Of a stretch of 64,000 nucleotides of DNA, positions 34,562 to 44,633 are shown piece after piece; within the stretch, counting starts at the first letter, position 1; every line of letters begins with the position of its first letter. The notes under the pieces are model-generated. The model ran no database searches, was not told where the DNA came from, and was given only the letters and a program-made list of their open reading frames with translations. Origin of the DNA: Roseovarius pelagicus. GTDB taxonomy: Bacteria > Pseudomonadota > Alphaproteobacteria > Rhodobacterales > Rhodobacteraceae. The stretch is from NCBI RefSeq assembly GCF_025639885.1, contig NZ_CP106738.1, positions 2,294,001 through 2,358,000 on the forward strand, in the 5' to 3' direction. The translations under genes and the position numbers were made by a program.

Positions 34562-36693
34562 ATGTTCAACGAAGTTAAAAAATCAATCGAGTGGGGCGAA
34601 GAAACCCTGACTCTCGAAACGGGCAAGGTCGCCCGTCAGGCAGACGGTTCCGTGATTGCCACGCTGGGTGAAACCAGTGTCATGGCCAACGTGACCTTTG
34701 CCAAGCAGCCGAAACCGGGATTGGATTTCTTCCCGCTAACGGTTCACTACCAAGAGAAATATTATGCAGCCGGCAAAGTGCCCGGTGGTTTCTTTAAGCG
34801 CGAAGCGCGTCCCACGGAAAAAGAGACGCTGACCGCGCGTCTGATCGACCGCCCGATCCGCCCGCTGTTTGTCCCGGGTTTCAAGCATGAAACACTGGTG
34901 ATGTGCACCGTGCTGAGCCATGATCTCGTCAATGACCCGGACATGGTGGCGATGATCGCGGCCTCTGCCGCACTGACCATTTCCGGCGCGCCGTTCCGTG
35001 GGCCGATCGCCGGTTGCCGCGTGGGGTATGAGGATGGCGAATACATCCTGAATCCGACCGTGGATGACATGCACGAACTGAAGAACAACCCCGATCAACG
35101 TCTTGATCTGGTTGTTGCCGGCACCAAAGACGCCGTGATGATGGTAGAGTCCGAAGCCTATGAGCTGACCGAAGAAGAGATGCTGGGCGCTGTCAACTTT
35201 GCGCATGAGCAAATTCAGCCAGTGGTCGACCTGATCATTGATCTGGCGGAATCGGCGGCAAAAGAGCCGTTCGACTTTACTCCACCGGATTACTCGGAAC
35301 TCTTTGCAGCTGTGAAAGCAGCAGGCGAGGACAAGGTTCGCGCAGCCTATGCGATCACTGACAAGCAGGAACGCACGACCGCAGTTGCCGACGCCAAGGC
35401 TGCGATCAAGGAATCGCTGAGCGAAGAACAGCTAGAGGATGCCAATCTGAGCGCAGCCCTGAAGAAGCTGGAAGCGACTGTTCTGCGCGGTGACGTTGTG
35501 AAAACCGGCAAGCGGATTGATGGCCGGGCATTGGACAAGGTGCGCGATATCGTTTGCGAAACCGGTCTGCTGCCACGTACCCACGGTTCGGCGCTGTTCA
35601 CCCGTGGTGAAACGCAGGGTCTGGTCGTGACCACACTGGGCACCGGCGATGATGAGCAATTCATCGATGCGCTGCATGGCAACTTTAAATCGAACTTCCT
35701 GCTGCATTACAACTTCCCCCCTATTCGGTTGGCGAAGCGGGTCGCGTGGGCCCTCCGGGTCGTCGCGAAATCGGCCACGGCAAGCTGGCATGGCGCGCGC
35801 TTCAGGCGGTTCTGCCTGCGGCGACGGATTTCCCCTACACCATTCGTCTGGTTAGCGAGATCACCGAATCCAACGGCTCATCCTCGATGGCGTCGATTTG
35901 TGGTGGATCGCTGTCGATGATGGACGCTGGCGTGCCGCTGAAAACGGCGGTTGCCGGTGTGGCGATGGGCCTGATTCTGGAAGAAGACGGATCCTATGCG
36001 GTTCTGACCGATATCCTTGGCGACGAAGATCACCTCGGCGACATGGATTTCAAAGTGGCGGGTACCGAAAACGGCATCACTTCGCTGCAGATGGATATCA
36101 AGGTCGCGGGCATCACGCCCGAAATCATGCAAAAGGCACTGGCGCAAGCCAAGGAAGGCCGGATGCATATCCTGGGTGAGATGAACAAAGCCCTGACCGG
36201 CGCGCAGGAATTCTCGGTTCACGCGCCGCGTATCGAGACGATGCAGATCCCCACGGACAAAATCCGTGAGGTCATCGGCTCGGGCGGCAAGGTCATCCGC
36301 GAAATCGTCGAAGTGTCGGGCGCCAAGGTCGATATCAACGACGAAGGCATCATCAAGATCGCGTCGCCCAACGGCGATTCGATCAAGAAAGCCTATGACA
36401 TGATCCACTCGATCGTGGCAGAGCCGGAAGAAGGCGCGATTTACACTGGTACGGTCGTCAAGATCGTCGATTTCGGTGCATTCGTGAACTTCTTTGGCAA
36501 GCGCGACGGTCTGGTGCATGTCAGCCAGATCGAAAACCGCCGCCTGAATCATCCGTCAGATGTTCTGAAAGAAGGTCAGGAAGTGAAGGTCAAGCTGCTG
36601 GGCTTTGACGATCGCGGCAAGGTGCGCCTGTCGATGAAAGTAGTCGATCAGGAAACCGGCGAAGAAGTTGCGCCGGAAAAGAAAGACGACTGA
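34562..36693 (+). pseudogene. pnp: pnp, polyribonucleotide nucleotidyltransferase, frameshifted
   Basis: PNPase is the phosphorolytic 3'-5' exoribonuclease of RNA decay. The first RNase PH domain ([31 protein letters not shown]) and the linker are intact from 34562 to HYNFPP. Then the frame breaks at a run of six C (35716-35721). The expected [20 protein letters not shown] and the second RNase PH domain continue in another frame. KH and S1 domains follow ([33 protein letters not shown]). The locus is 2132 bases; adding one base gives 710 residues, the normal length. A missed C in the homopolymer explains everything. Confidence 0.94.
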
Positions 36694-36720
36694 GCAGATC
36701 GCTTGGTTGAGTGAGCAAGG

Positions 36721-36748
36721 GCCCCGGTGGAAACGCCGGGGCTTTTTT
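36721..36748 (+). terminator. Rho-independent terminator of pnp
   Basis: GCCCCGG (36721-36727) and CCGGGGC (36736-36742) form a 7-bp stem followed directly by six T. It lies 28 bases after the pnp stop. The remaining bases to 36906 show nothing else. Confidence 0.92.
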
Positions 36749-36906
36749 CTTGTGTTTTACTGTGCCGCGCATCAGTTACTGCTTTCCTTTGGCCGCGGCA
36801 CTACGCGAAACAGATCTGATTGTTCGGACAGCGCCCGCCGCAGGGCGGCGTCCGGCAATGTATGCGTTCAAACCGTCGATTGATATTGTGCGCGGAGGAT
36901 GCCCCG

Positions 36907-37365
36907 CTAAACCGGCAGTGCCGTCGTCTTGCACACAGTCCGCAGGGCAAAGCTTGACTGCATCTTGGCCACGCCGGGTAGCCGCGCCAGATATTGACGG
37001 TGGATGCGGGCGAAATCTTCGGTGTCTTCGGCAACGACCTTGAGGATGTAATCGGCGCTGCCTGCTGTCAGGTGGCATTCCAACACGTCGGGGATGCGAG
37101 CGACGGCCTTCTCGAACGCTTCCAGAACGTCCTCGGCCTGGGTTGATAGCGTGATCTCGACAAAGATCGTGGCGGGCACGCCCAGCTTGCGCGCATCCAG
37201 CAGCGCGACGTAACCGTCGATATAGCCCTCGACCTCTAGCCGATGCACGCGGCGGTGGCAGGCGCTGGCTGACAAGTTCACCTTTTCGGCAAGGTCAGCG
37301 TTGGAGATGCGGCCCTGTCGCTGCAATACGGTCAGGATACGGCGATCGGTCGAGTCGACGGGCAT
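36907..37365 (-). CDS. Lrp/AsnC family transcriptional regulator
   Basis: This 152-residue regulator has the AsnC-type winged helix (residues about 5-65: DRRILTVLQRQGRISNADLAEKVNLSASACHRRVHRLE) and a RAM ligand-binding domain (about 70-145; ECHLTAGSADYILKVVAED). It is transcribed divergently from alanine dehydrogenase. By family analogy (AldR, BkdR, PutR) it should sense an amino acid, probably alanine, and control ald. The ATG at 37365 gives the standard length. An inverted repeat lies in the shared intergenic region. Confidence 0.92.
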   Translation of the reverse strand: MPVDSTDRRILTVLQRQGRISNADLAEKVNLSASACHRRVHRLEVEGYIDGYVALLDARKLGVPATIFVEITLSTQAEDVLEAFEKAVARIPDVLECHLTAGSADYILKVVAEDTEDFARIHRQYLARLPGVAKMQSSFALRTVCKTTALPV

Positions 37366-37399
37366 TGATGCAATTCCTTGCGAGAAAGTGACGGATTTG

Positions 37400-37412
37400 C
37401 GAATAATATTCG
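37400..37412. promoter_or_regulatory. Inverted repeat in the lrp-ald intergenic region
   Basis: CGAATA (37400-37405) and TATTCG (37407-37412) are perfect inverted arms around a single A, flanked by T/A-rich bases. AT-rich dyads of this size suit Lrp-type regulators. It sits 88 bases upstream of ald and 35 upstream of the regulator gene, so it could serve both. Confidence 0.5.
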
Positions 37413-37499
37413 AAACCCTTCCCCAAAGGCGAGAAGTATTTGGCATCCCCTTGCGCGTCTCCTGCGGCAATCTGTCTATAATCAGGAGGAGGAACACCA

Positions 37500-38618
37500 A
37501 TGAAGATCGGATGCCCAACCGAGGTTAAGCCGCAGGAATACCGAGTCGGCATGACACCGAACGCGGCGCGCGAGGCAGTCAGTCGTGACCATGAAGTGAT
37601 CATTCAGGCCGGGGCCGGTATTGGCGCGGGTTTTGCTGACGAGGACTATACTGCAGCCGGGGCGGTCATCATCGACACTGCCGACGAAATTTTCGCCACG
37701 GCCGACATGATCGTAAAGGTCAAGGAGCCGCAGCCCGGCGAGCGCAAGATGCTGCGCGAGGGCCAGTTGCTGTTTACCTATCTGCACCTCGCCCCCGATC
37801 CCGCACAGACCAATGACCTGCTGGCCAGCGGTTGTACTGCGATTGCCTATGAGACCGTAACCGACGCGCGCGGCGGGCTGCCGCTGCTGGCGCCGATGTC
37901 CGAAGTGGCCGGGCGGCTGGCACCGCAGAGTGGCGCCTGGGCGCTGCAAAAGGCCAATGGCGGTAGCGGTGTGTTGATGGGCGGCGTGCCGGGCGTGCGT
38001 CCGGCGAATGTGGCAATCATCGGCGGCGGGGTCGTCGGCACGGCGGCTGCGCGCGTTGCCGTGGGGATGGGCGCAAATGTTACCGTGCTGGACCGATCGG
38101 TGCCGCGTCTATCGTATCTGGATGATGTGTTCATGGGGCGTCTCACGACGCAATATTCTGACAAGGGCGCTATCGAGGAATTGCTGGATCGCATGGACAT
38201 GGTGATCGGTGCGGTTCTGATCCCCGGCGCTGCCGCGCCTATGCTGATCAGCCGCGAACAGCTGGGGTCGATGCGGCCCGGTTCGGTGTTGGTGGATGTG
38301 GCGATTGACCAAGGCGGGTGCTTTGAGACGTCAAAGGCAACCACACATCAGGATCCAATCTATGACGTGGACGGGATCATCCATTACTGTGTGGCCAACA
38401 TGCCGGGCGCTGTGGCGCGCACATCAACCATCGCACTGGGCAACGCGACGATGCCGTTCATGCTGGCGTTGGCGGGCAAGGGCTGGAAACAGGCCTGTGC
38501 GGACGATCCGCATTTGCTGAATGGGCTGAACGTCCATGCGGGGCAACTGACCTATGCTGCGGTTGGCGAGGCGTTGGGTATCGACACGGTATCGCCGCAA
38601 AAACTGGTGAACGGATAA
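37500..38618 (+). CDS. ald: Alanine dehydrogenase
   Basis: Ald catalyses reversible NAD-dependent conversion of L-alanine to pyruvate and ammonia. The 372-residue protein shows [20 protein letters not shown] at the N-terminus, [10 protein letters not shown], the Rossmann segment [20 protein letters not shown] and [27 protein letters not shown] precedes the ATG. It is divergent from the Lrp-type regulator, which is its probable activator. A large hairpin follows the stop. Confidence 0.97.
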   Translation: MKIGCPTEVKPQEYRVGMTPNAAREAVSRDHEVIIQAGAGIGAGFADEDYTAAGAVIIDTADEIFATADMIVKVKEPQPGERKMLREGQLLFTYLHLAPDPAQTNDLLASGCTAIAYETVTDARGGLPLLAPMSEVAGRLAPQSGAWALQKANGGSGVLMGGVPGVRPANVAIIGGGVVGTAAARVAVGMGANVTVLDRSVPRLSYLDDVFMGRLTTQYSDKGAIEELLDRMDMVIGAVLIPGAAAPMLISREQLGSMRPGSVLVDVAIDQGGCFETSKATTHQDPIYDVDGIIHYCVANMPGAVARTSTIALGNATMPFMLALAGKGWKQACADDPHLLNGLNVHAGQLTYAAVGEALGIDTVSPQKLVNG

Positions 38619-38622
38619 GCGC

Positions 38623-38655
38623 GGAAAGGCGCGCCATGAGCGGCGCGCCGTTTCC
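38623..38655 (+). terminator. Strong hairpin after ald
   Basis: GGAAA plus GGCGCGCC (38623-38635) pair with GGCGCGCC plus TTTCC (38642-38655), with one bulged G and a 6-base loop. The stem is long and GC-rich but lacks a clean T-run. It can act as an ald terminator or as an mRNA 3'-end stabiliser. Confidence 0.6.
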
Positions 38656-38714
38656 AATTCCACTTGAGGCGCGCGCGTCACACCGCTAGACCCAAGCGGC
38701 AAAGGAGCCGCGCC

Positions 38715-39818
38715 ATGAGCCTCAATACTTTCGGACATCTTTTTCGCGTGACCACATGGGGCGAGAGCCACGGGCCCGCCTTGGGCGCGACGGTAGATGG
38801 CTGTCCGCCGGGCGTGACGATCGACGAGGCGATGCTACAGCAGTGGTTGGACAAGAGACGCCCCGGCCAGAACAAGAACATGACCCAACGCAATGAGCCG
38901 GACGCGGTACGCATCTTGTCGGGTGTCTACGAGGGGCAGACGACCGGCACGCCGATCCAGCTGATGATCGAGAATACCGATCAGCGCAGCCGGGATTATG
39001 GCGATATCCTCAACACGTTCCGGCCCGGACATGCGGATATTACCTATCACCAGAAATATGGGCTGCGTGATCCGCGTGGGGGCGGTCGCAGCAGCGCGCG
39101 CGAAACCGCGGCACGGGTCGCGGCGGGGGGCATCGCCCGCGCCGCGCTGGAGGCGCTGGTGCCGGGGATAGCGATCAAGGGTTACATGACGCGTATGGGT
39201 GCGATGGTGCTGGATCGTGCGCGATTTGATTGGGATGCGATTGATGGCAATGATTTCTGGCTGCCCGATGCCGGTGCCGCACCCGAATGGGAGGCGTATT
39301 TGCAGAAAATGCGCAAGGATCACAACTCGGTCGGGGCAGTGGTCGAGGTGGTCGCGCGGGGCGTGCCCGCCGGGTTAGGTGCGCCGGTCTATGCCAAGCT
39401 CGATACTGATCTGGCGGCGGCGATGATGTCGATCAACGCGGTCAAAGGCGTGGAGATCGGCGAAGGCATGGCCGCGGCAGAGCTGTCGGGTACCGAAAAT
39501 GCCGATGAGATTTTCATGGGCGCGGACGGTCCGGAGTATTCTTCAAACCACGCAGGAGGTATCCTTGGCGGTATCTCTACCGGACAGGAGGTCGTGGTGC
39601 GGTTCGCGGTCAAGCCGACGTCGTCGATCCTGAGCCCGCGCAAGTCGATCCGGATGGATGGCAGCCCGACAGAAGTCGTGACCAAGGGTCGCCATGACCC
39701 CTGTGTTGGCATTCGTGCGGTGCCCGTCGGTGAAGCGATGATGGCTTGTGTCATCCTCGACCATCTGTTGTTGCATCGCGGACAAGTGGGCGACGGACCG
39801 CGCGGGCAGATCGGCTGA
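38715..39818 (+). CDS. aroC: Chorismate synthase
   Basis: AroC converts EPSP to chorismate in the shikimate pathway, using reduced FMN. The 367-residue protein shows [36 protein letters not shown], the [19 protein letters not shown] motif and [25 protein letters not shown] lies 7 bases before the ATG. The gene stands alone, with ald upstream and a convergent gene downstream. Confidence 0.97.
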   Translation: MSLNTFGHLFRVTTWGESHGPALGATVDGCPPGVTIDEAMLQQWLDKRRPGQNKNMTQRNEPDAVRILSGVYEGQTTGTPIQLMIENTDQRSRDYGDILNTFRPGHADITYHQKYGLRDPRGGGRSSARETAARVAAGGIARAALEALVPGIAIKGYMTRMGAMVLDRARFDWDAIDGNDFWLPDAGAAPEWEAYLQKMRKDHNSVGAVVEVVARGVPAGLGAPVYAKLDTDLAAAMMSINAVKGVEIGEGMAAAELSGTENADEIFMGADGPEYSSNHAGGILGGISTGQEVVVRFAVKPTSSILSPRKSIRMDGSPTEVVTKGRHDPCVGIRAVPVGEAMMACVILDHLLLHRGQVGDGPRGQIG

Positions 39819-39856
39819 GCGCAACCAATTTCATAGAATACACCCAGCCGTCACTA

Positions 39857-41452
39857 TCAGTCCGCTGACATAGCCGCTGTCATGTAAATCAGTGTTGGCC
39901 CATCGGCACTGAACGCATCCGTCACGGCCTTTTTCAGTTCCGAATAGGATTTAGGTGCCTCGGCATAGGCCCCGTATGCCTTGGCAAGTGCGCAGAAATC
40001 GGGGTTGTGCGCGATGACCGAGTTCGGCGCGATCTGTGCGCGGACCATGCTATCCTCGATCTCCTTCAACTTGCCATTGTCCCACAACAAGATCGGTAGA
40101 GGCTGACCCAGTTCGACCGCAGTGCCCAGTTCCTGTACGGTGTATTGGAAGCCGTAATCGCCAGCGATCACCACTGTGGGCAATCCCGGCCGCGCCGCCG
40201 CGCCGCCAATACCAGCAGGTAACGCATATCCCAAAGTGCCAAAGCCATAAGGATGGTGCCAGTGACCGGGGCGGGGCATGTCCCACACTTCTTTGCCGGT
40301 ATAGGCAAACTGGGTCATGTCCGAATAATACATCGTATCCTCGGGCATCACCTCTCGCAGCGCGTCACAGATCGGGGCGATGCCGGGGCGTTCAGCATCT
40401 GACTCTGCACGCCAGCGCGCGCGGGCGTCTTTGACCTCTTTGGCGGTCCAGCTGGTATTGGCGGTATGTCCCTTTAGTGCGGCGGTGAGGCCCATAAAGA
40501 ACGAAACGCCATTCATGAGCAGTTTACCTCCGCCGCTTTGCTGGGCGAGGATCTCCGGGTCGATGTCGACCCGGATAAAATCGCCCTTATGGCCCAGTTC
40601 GGCGCGCCAAAGGTCGATAGAGGCCAGTTCGGTGCCGACCGCGATCACCAGATCGGCGCTGGCGATCACGCTCGCGCTCTCTGGCCGTCCGAGGTAGGCA
40701 CCGAAATGCAGTGGGTCATCCAGACCCGCAATGCCGCGTCCAGCATAGCTGGTGAAGCTGGCGGCATTCAGTTGCCGCAGCACTTTGCGGGTCGTTTCCG
40801 GTGCTCCGACAGCGCCACCGCCGAGGACAAATAGCGGCCGCTTGGCCGCAGCGATCTGTGCCGCGATATTCTGCGGTAGGGATTGTTCGGACAGGGTGAT
40901 CCGTTCGGGTGCCGGGGCGGGTGCTGGTGGCGCATTTTCTTCCAGTTGGGCAATTGGCACCTGAATATGTTTGGACCGTTTGCGCTGGCTCTGAAATTCG
41001 GCGAACGCCCGATCAACCAGCGTGTAGGCGGCGCTGGCGGTATGGGCGGTTTCGGACCAGTCGCAGACTGTACCGCCCGCGATCTCCTGATCCAGCATCT
41101 GGTGTAGTTGACCACGCGTGGCGGCCGTTTCATCCAAACAAGACGAGATTGCCAGCACGGCAACACTGTCGGAATAGGCCTGCCCCAGAGGTGTCATCGT
41201 GTTGCATAGGCCCGGACCTGTGATCACGTAGCACACGCCGGGTTTACCGCTGGCGCGGGCATAACCGTCAGCCATAAAGCCGGCACCCTGTTCGTGCCGG
41301 GCGAGGATATGGCGAATGCCAGCCTCTTCTATGCCGCGATACATTTCCTGATTATGGACACCGGGAATGCCAAAGATTGTATCGACGCCACGTGATTTCA
41401 GCATATGAGAGATTTGCGCGCCCAATGGGCGGATTTGATCATTGGCAGCCAT
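39857..41452 (-). CDS. TPP-dependent enzyme (acetolactate synthase / AruI-like 2-oxoacid decarboxylase)
   Basis: This 531-residue enzyme has the three domains of the acetolactate synthase family. HILARHEQGAGFMADGYARA carries the activating Glu, LFVLGGGAVGA lies in the central domain, and GDYGFQYTVQELGTAVELGQ followed by LWDN forms the TPP/Mg site. The segment DSMVRAQIAPNSVIAHNPDF resembles 5-guanidino-2-oxopentanoate decarboxylases more than true acetolactate synthases, so AruI-like activity is a fair guess. No regulatory IlvN-like gene is adjacent. The start ATG shares one base with the trkH stop (TGATG). Confidence 0.75.
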   Translation of the reverse strand: MAANDQIRPLGAQISHMLKSRGVDTIFGIPGVHNQEMYRGIEEAGIRHILARHEQGAGFMADGYARASGKPGVCYVITGPGLCNTMTPLGQAYSDSVAVLAISSCLDETAATRGQLHQMLDQEIAGGTVCDWSETAHTASAAYTLVDRAFAEFQSQRKRSKHIQVPIAQLEENAPPAPAPAPERITLSEQSLPQNIAAQIAAAKRPLFVLGGGAVGAPETTRKVLRQLNAASFTSYAGRGIAGLDDPLHFGAYLGRPESASVIASADLVIAVGTELASIDLWRAELGHKGDFIRVDIDPEILAQQSGGGKLLMNGVSFFMGLTAALKGHTANTSWTAKEVKDARARWRAESDAERPGIAPICDALREVMPEDTMYYSDMTQFAYTGKEVWDMPRPGHWHHPYGFGTLGYALPAGIGGAAARPGLPTVVIAGDYGFQYTVQELGTAVELGQPLPILLWDNGKLKEIEDSMVRAQIAPNSVIAHNPDFCALAKAYGAYAEAPKSYSELKKAVTDAFSADGPTLIYMTAAMSAD

Positions 41453-42900
41453 CAGGACCTCCAGAAGTTGATGGTGAAAATGGCGTAGACCGCCAAGAGT
41501 TCGAGGCGACCGATCAGCATTCCGGCGCTCAATAGCCATTTGGCTGTGTCGTTCAGAGGGGCATAGTTCCCGGCGGGCCCGATGGTGTCGCCCAACCCCG
41601 GCCCGATGTTGGCCAGCGCCGCTGAAGCGCCAGAAACCGACGTGATGAAATCCAGCCCGGTAAAGGCCAGAAGCACGGCCAGAACCCCGAGTGAAACGAC
41701 AAAGAACACGAAGAACGACATCACGGACGTCAGCACGTCGTCATCTACCGCGCGTCCGGCATAACGTGGAATGAAAATGCCGTGCGGTGATCGAATACGG
41801 CCCATCTGGACCCGGATCGAGGCAAAGAGCAGTTGGTAGCGGAAAATCTTGATCGAACACGAGGTGGATCCCGCGCATCCGCCAATCAGGCCGGTAAAGA
41901 ACATCACGGCAATGGGCAGTGATCCCCAGGTCATGTAATTGTCGCTGGCATAGCCGGTGCCGGTCATGATCGAGATCGTGTTGAACAGCACCCTGCGAAA
42001 TACTCGTTCACTGGGGCTGGCCTGTTGCACAAAACGCCAGAGCGTCAAGCACAGGACGATCACCAGAATTGTTAGCAGGAAAGCGCGCACCTGCGGGTCG
42101 ACCAGCAGTGGGCGAGCAGTGCCTGCTGTCATCTGTACGAATCTCACAAATGGCAACGCGGCCAGCACCATAAAGACAGACGCAACATACTCGGAAGATG
42201 GATCGAGAGCGTTGAATGATGCGTCGTAGTTTGCCATGCCTCCGGTCGAAATAGTGGTCAACGCGTGCACAGTGGCATCAAAGGAGTTCATCCCGGTGAG
42301 CAGATAGGCCGCTACGCACATCATCGTCAGTGCCAGATAGATGACCGAAATCCGTGACGCGATTTCGGTGGCGCGCGGCAGGATTTTCCCAAAAGTATCA
42401 AAGGCCTCGGCCTTGAAAATCTGCATGCCGCCGACGCGCAGTTCGGGCAGGAACACCATTGCCACAATAATGATACCGATCCCGCCCAGCCACTGCATCA
42501 GTCCGCGCCATAGCAACAGGCCCTGCGGGAGCGTGTCCAGCCCGCTCATTACGGTGGCACCGGTGGTGGTCAGTCCGGACATAGCCTCGAAAAACGCATC
42601 GACAAAACGCAGGTCACTCTCGCCCAGCATGAAGGGTAATGCGCCAAACAGCGGCAGTACCACCCAGACGCCCGTGGTCAGCAAGAAGGTCTGTTGAATG
42701 GTCAGACCGGCCTGCACGCCGTTGCGGCAGGTCAATGCAACAAGGCCGCCGGTCAGGACGGTCAGGATCGAAGACTGGGCAAAGACGGTCCATTCGCCGC
42801 GGCCTTCGGCGATATCAAGCACCAGCGGAAGCACCATGGTCAGGCCCAGCGCCATGACCGTCAGGCCGATAACATATCCCACCGGGCGCAAATCCATCAT
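41452..42900 (-). CDS. trkH: TrkH family potassium uptake protein
   Basis: TrkH is the membrane subunit of the Trk potassium channel/transporter. The 482-residue protein has about ten hydrophobic helices and four selectivity-filter loops, of which SGLTTTGATV, STGGMANYD, MTGTGYASD and ANIGPGLG are visible. LMQWLGGIGIIIVAMVFLP is also characteristic. TrkA and TrkI are not in the window. It is coupled to the TPP-dependent enzyme gene by a one-base stop-start overlap, an unusual partner. Confidence 0.92.
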   Translation of the reverse strand: MMDLRPVGYVIGLTVMALGLTMVLPLVLDIAEGRGEWTVFAQSSILTVLTGGLVALTCRNGVQAGLTIQQTFLLTTGVWVVLPLFGALPFMLGESDLRFVDAFFEAMSGLTTTGATVMSGLDTLPQGLLLWRGLMQWLGGIGIIIVAMVFLPELRVGGMQIFKAEAFDTFGKILPRATEIASRISVIYLALTMMCVAAYLLTGMNSFDATVHALTTISTGGMANYDASFNALDPSSEYVASVFMVLAALPFVRFVQMTAGTARPLLVDPQVRAFLLTILVIVLCLTLWRFVQQASPSERVFRRVLFNTISIMTGTGYASDNYMTWGSLPIAVMFFTGLIGGCAGSTSCSIKIFRYQLLFASIRVQMGRIRSPHGIFIPRYAGRAVDDDVLTSVMSFFVFFVVSLGVLAVLLAFTGLDFITSVSGASAALANIGPGLGDTIGPAGNYAPLNDTAKWLLSAGMLIGRLELLAVYAIFTINFWRS

Positions 42901-42996
42901 GGGCGGCAGGGTTGGCCGCAGGCCTGCCCAGTGTCAAGCCGGATCAGGCGCCCTGACATGCATGGATCACGAATCATCTGGACGTGAAATACATTA

Positions 42997-43015
42997 TGTA
43001 TACAGTATGTGTACA
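42997..43015 (+). promoter_or_regulatory. Probable GntR operator upstream of the betaine-type operon
   Basis: TGTATACA (42997-43004) is an 8-base palindrome followed 5 bases later by TGTACA (43010-43015). GntR regulators of the FCD class often bind TGTATACA-like dyads. It lies 16-34 bases before the proposed gntR start, which suggests autoregulation of the whole operon. Confidence 0.6.
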
Positions 43016-43030
43016 AAATGGAGGAATGCT

Positions 43031-43735
43031 TTGCCCAAGGATAAGAAGACAGCCTGCCTGGATGATCTGCGGATGCGTATCCTGATGCAGCAAATTGCAC
43101 CTGGCGCCGATCTGGACGAGGCGGCGCTGTGCGATGCATATGGCATGTCTCGGACACCGATGCGCGAAGTGTTCCAGCGCCTGAGCGGCGAAGGTTATCT
43201 GCGCACCGAACCCAATCGCGGACCGAAAGTGGCGTCGATGGATCTGGGCGTGATGCGGATGTTCTTTCAGACCGCGCCGCTGGTCTACGCCAACATCGCG
43301 CGGCTAGCGGCAGAGAACCGCCGCACCGAGCAGATTGCGCCACTGCGGTCGACGCAGGACGCATTTCGTGCGGCCACGGTAGCTGGCGATGCCAGTCAGG
43401 CGGCGCTGCTTAACCACAGGTTCCACGAAGAAGTCGGCGAGATGGCGCATAATCCATACCTGATGCCCGCTCTGCGCCGGATGTTGATTGATCACACCCG
43501 GCTGAGCCAGACGTTCTACCGACCGAAATCTGCGGATGAGAAGCGCCGGGTCCAGACCGCGTGCGTGCACCACGATCAGATGATTGCGGCGATCGAAGCG
43601 CAGGAACCGGATCGTGCGGTGGCCCTGACACTAGAACATTGGGATCTTTCACGCGATCGACTGGAGCAGTTTGTGACACCTGATCCGCTACCGCTCGCCC
43701 TGACTCCGAATGAGGAACACGCCCGTGCAGTTTGA
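43031..43735 (+). CDS. GntR family (FCD domain) transcriptional regulator
   Basis: This 234-residue regulator has a GntR winged helix (residues about 5-70: LDEAALCDAYGMSRTPMREVFQRLSGEGYL) and an all-helical FCD domain (about 85-225) with the metal/ligand histidines in NHRFHEEVGEM and HHDQMIAAIEA. A TTG start at 43031 is proposed because GGAGG lies 6 bases upstream; an ATG at 43007 in the same frame has no good SD and sits inside the operator. As first gene of the operon it is likely a ligand-released repressor. Its end overlaps the next gene. Confidence 0.88.
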   Translation: MPKDKKTACLDDLRMRILMQQIAPGADLDEAALCDAYGMSRTPMREVFQRLSGEGYLRTEPNRGPKVASMDLGVMRMFFQTAPLVYANIARLAAENRRTEQIAPLRSTQDAFRAATVAGDASQAALLNHRFHEEVGEMAHNPYLMPALRRMLIDHTRLSQTFYRPKSADEKRRVQTACVHHDQMIAAIEAQEPDRAVALTLEHWDLSRDRLEQFVTPDPLPLALTPNEEHARAV

Positions 43736-44633
43736 AGGCATCTACACTCCGATCGTGACACCCTATCACGATGATTTCACCATTAACGAAGAGGCACTGG
43801 CCCAGACGGTCGAGTTGCTGATCGGCGCTGGGGTGCATGGCATCATCGTCGCCGGAACGACGGGCGAATATTATGCGCAATCCAGCGAAACGCGGCTGTG
43901 GTTGTTCGAACGGATTCACCAATTGATCGCGGGCCGCGTTCCGATGATCGCGGGCACCGGGGACATGCAAACCGAGAACAGTATCGCATATGCACGCGCG
44001 GCCAAGGAGATAGGTGCCGAGGCGTTGCTAATTGCCACGCCGCCCTATTCATGCCCAACCGGTCGCGAACTGGCGCTGCATTGTCTGGCGATCGATCGGG
44101 CGGCGAACCTGCCGGTGATGCTATATAACTATCCGGGTCGCATGGGCGTGACCATGGACGAGGAATGTCTGGATCGGCTGGGCCGGTCGCACAATTTCTG
44201 CGGCATCAAGGAAAGCAGTGGCGACATCAATCGCCTGCACCTTCTGGCGCGCGACTACCCGCATATCGGGCTGGGTTGCGGCATGGATGATCAGGCGTTG
44301 GAATTCTTTGCATGGGGCGCGCGGTTCTGGGTCTGTGCTGGCTCTAACTTTGCCCCAGAGGCGCATATCGCGCTCTACAAGGCCTGTGCCGTCGACGGTG
44401 ATTTCACGAAAGGTCGCGCGATCATGTCGGCGATGCTGCCGCTGATGCGGGTGCTGGAGCAGGGTGGCAAGTTTATCCAGTGCATCAAGCATGGCCTGAC
44501 GGTGCGCGGCATCCCTGCCGGGCCGCCACGCCGCCCGCTGCACCCGCTGAACAAGGATGACAAACGCGCGCTGGAAGAGGTGATCCGCACCATGAACGCC
44601 GCCATCAAGCGTATCGAAGGAGAGGCGCAATGA
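43725..44633 (+). CDS. DapA/NAL-family aldolase-dehydratase
   Basis: This 302-residue TIM-barrel protein belongs to the dihydrodipicolinate synthase / N-acetylneuraminate lyase superfamily. Visible are VAGTTGEYYAQS (Thr-Thr carboxylate loop), YNYPGRMG (catalytic Tyr and the keto-acid-binding Arg) and CGIKESSGD (Schiff-base Lys). It is unlikely to be the lysine-pathway enzyme, given its catabolic neighbours. Superfamily members in hydroxyproline and glucarate pathways produce alpha-ketoglutarate semialdehyde, which would suit the ALDH that follows. That is inference. A GTG at 43725 with GAGGA 8 bases upstream is used; it overlaps gntR by 11 bases. Confidence 0.88.
   Translation: MQFEGIYTPIVTPYHDDFTINEEALAQTVELLIGAGVHGIIVAGTTGEYYAQSSETRLWLFERIHQLIAGRVPMIAGTGDMQTENSIAYARAAKEIGAEALLIATPPYSCPTGRELALHCLAIDRAANLPVMLYNYPGRMGVTMDEECLDRLGRSHNFCGIKESSGDINRLHLLARDYPHIGLGCGMDDQALEFFAWGARFWVCAGSNFAPEAHIALYKACAVDGDFTKGRAIMSAMLPLMRVLEQGGKFIQCIKHGLTVRGIPAGPPRRPLHPLNKDDKRALEEVIRTMNAAIKRIEGEAQ

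Noticed and set aside
35716..35721. C6 run in pnp considered as a programmed slippage site
   Set aside because: PNPase is not known to use frameshifting, and a single missing C restores the family sequence, so a sequence error is simpler.
37477..37482. TATAAT upstream of ald as a promoter -10 box
   Set aside because: It lies only 17 bases before the ATG and would place the transcription start within the Shine-Dalgarno; no fitting -35 is present.
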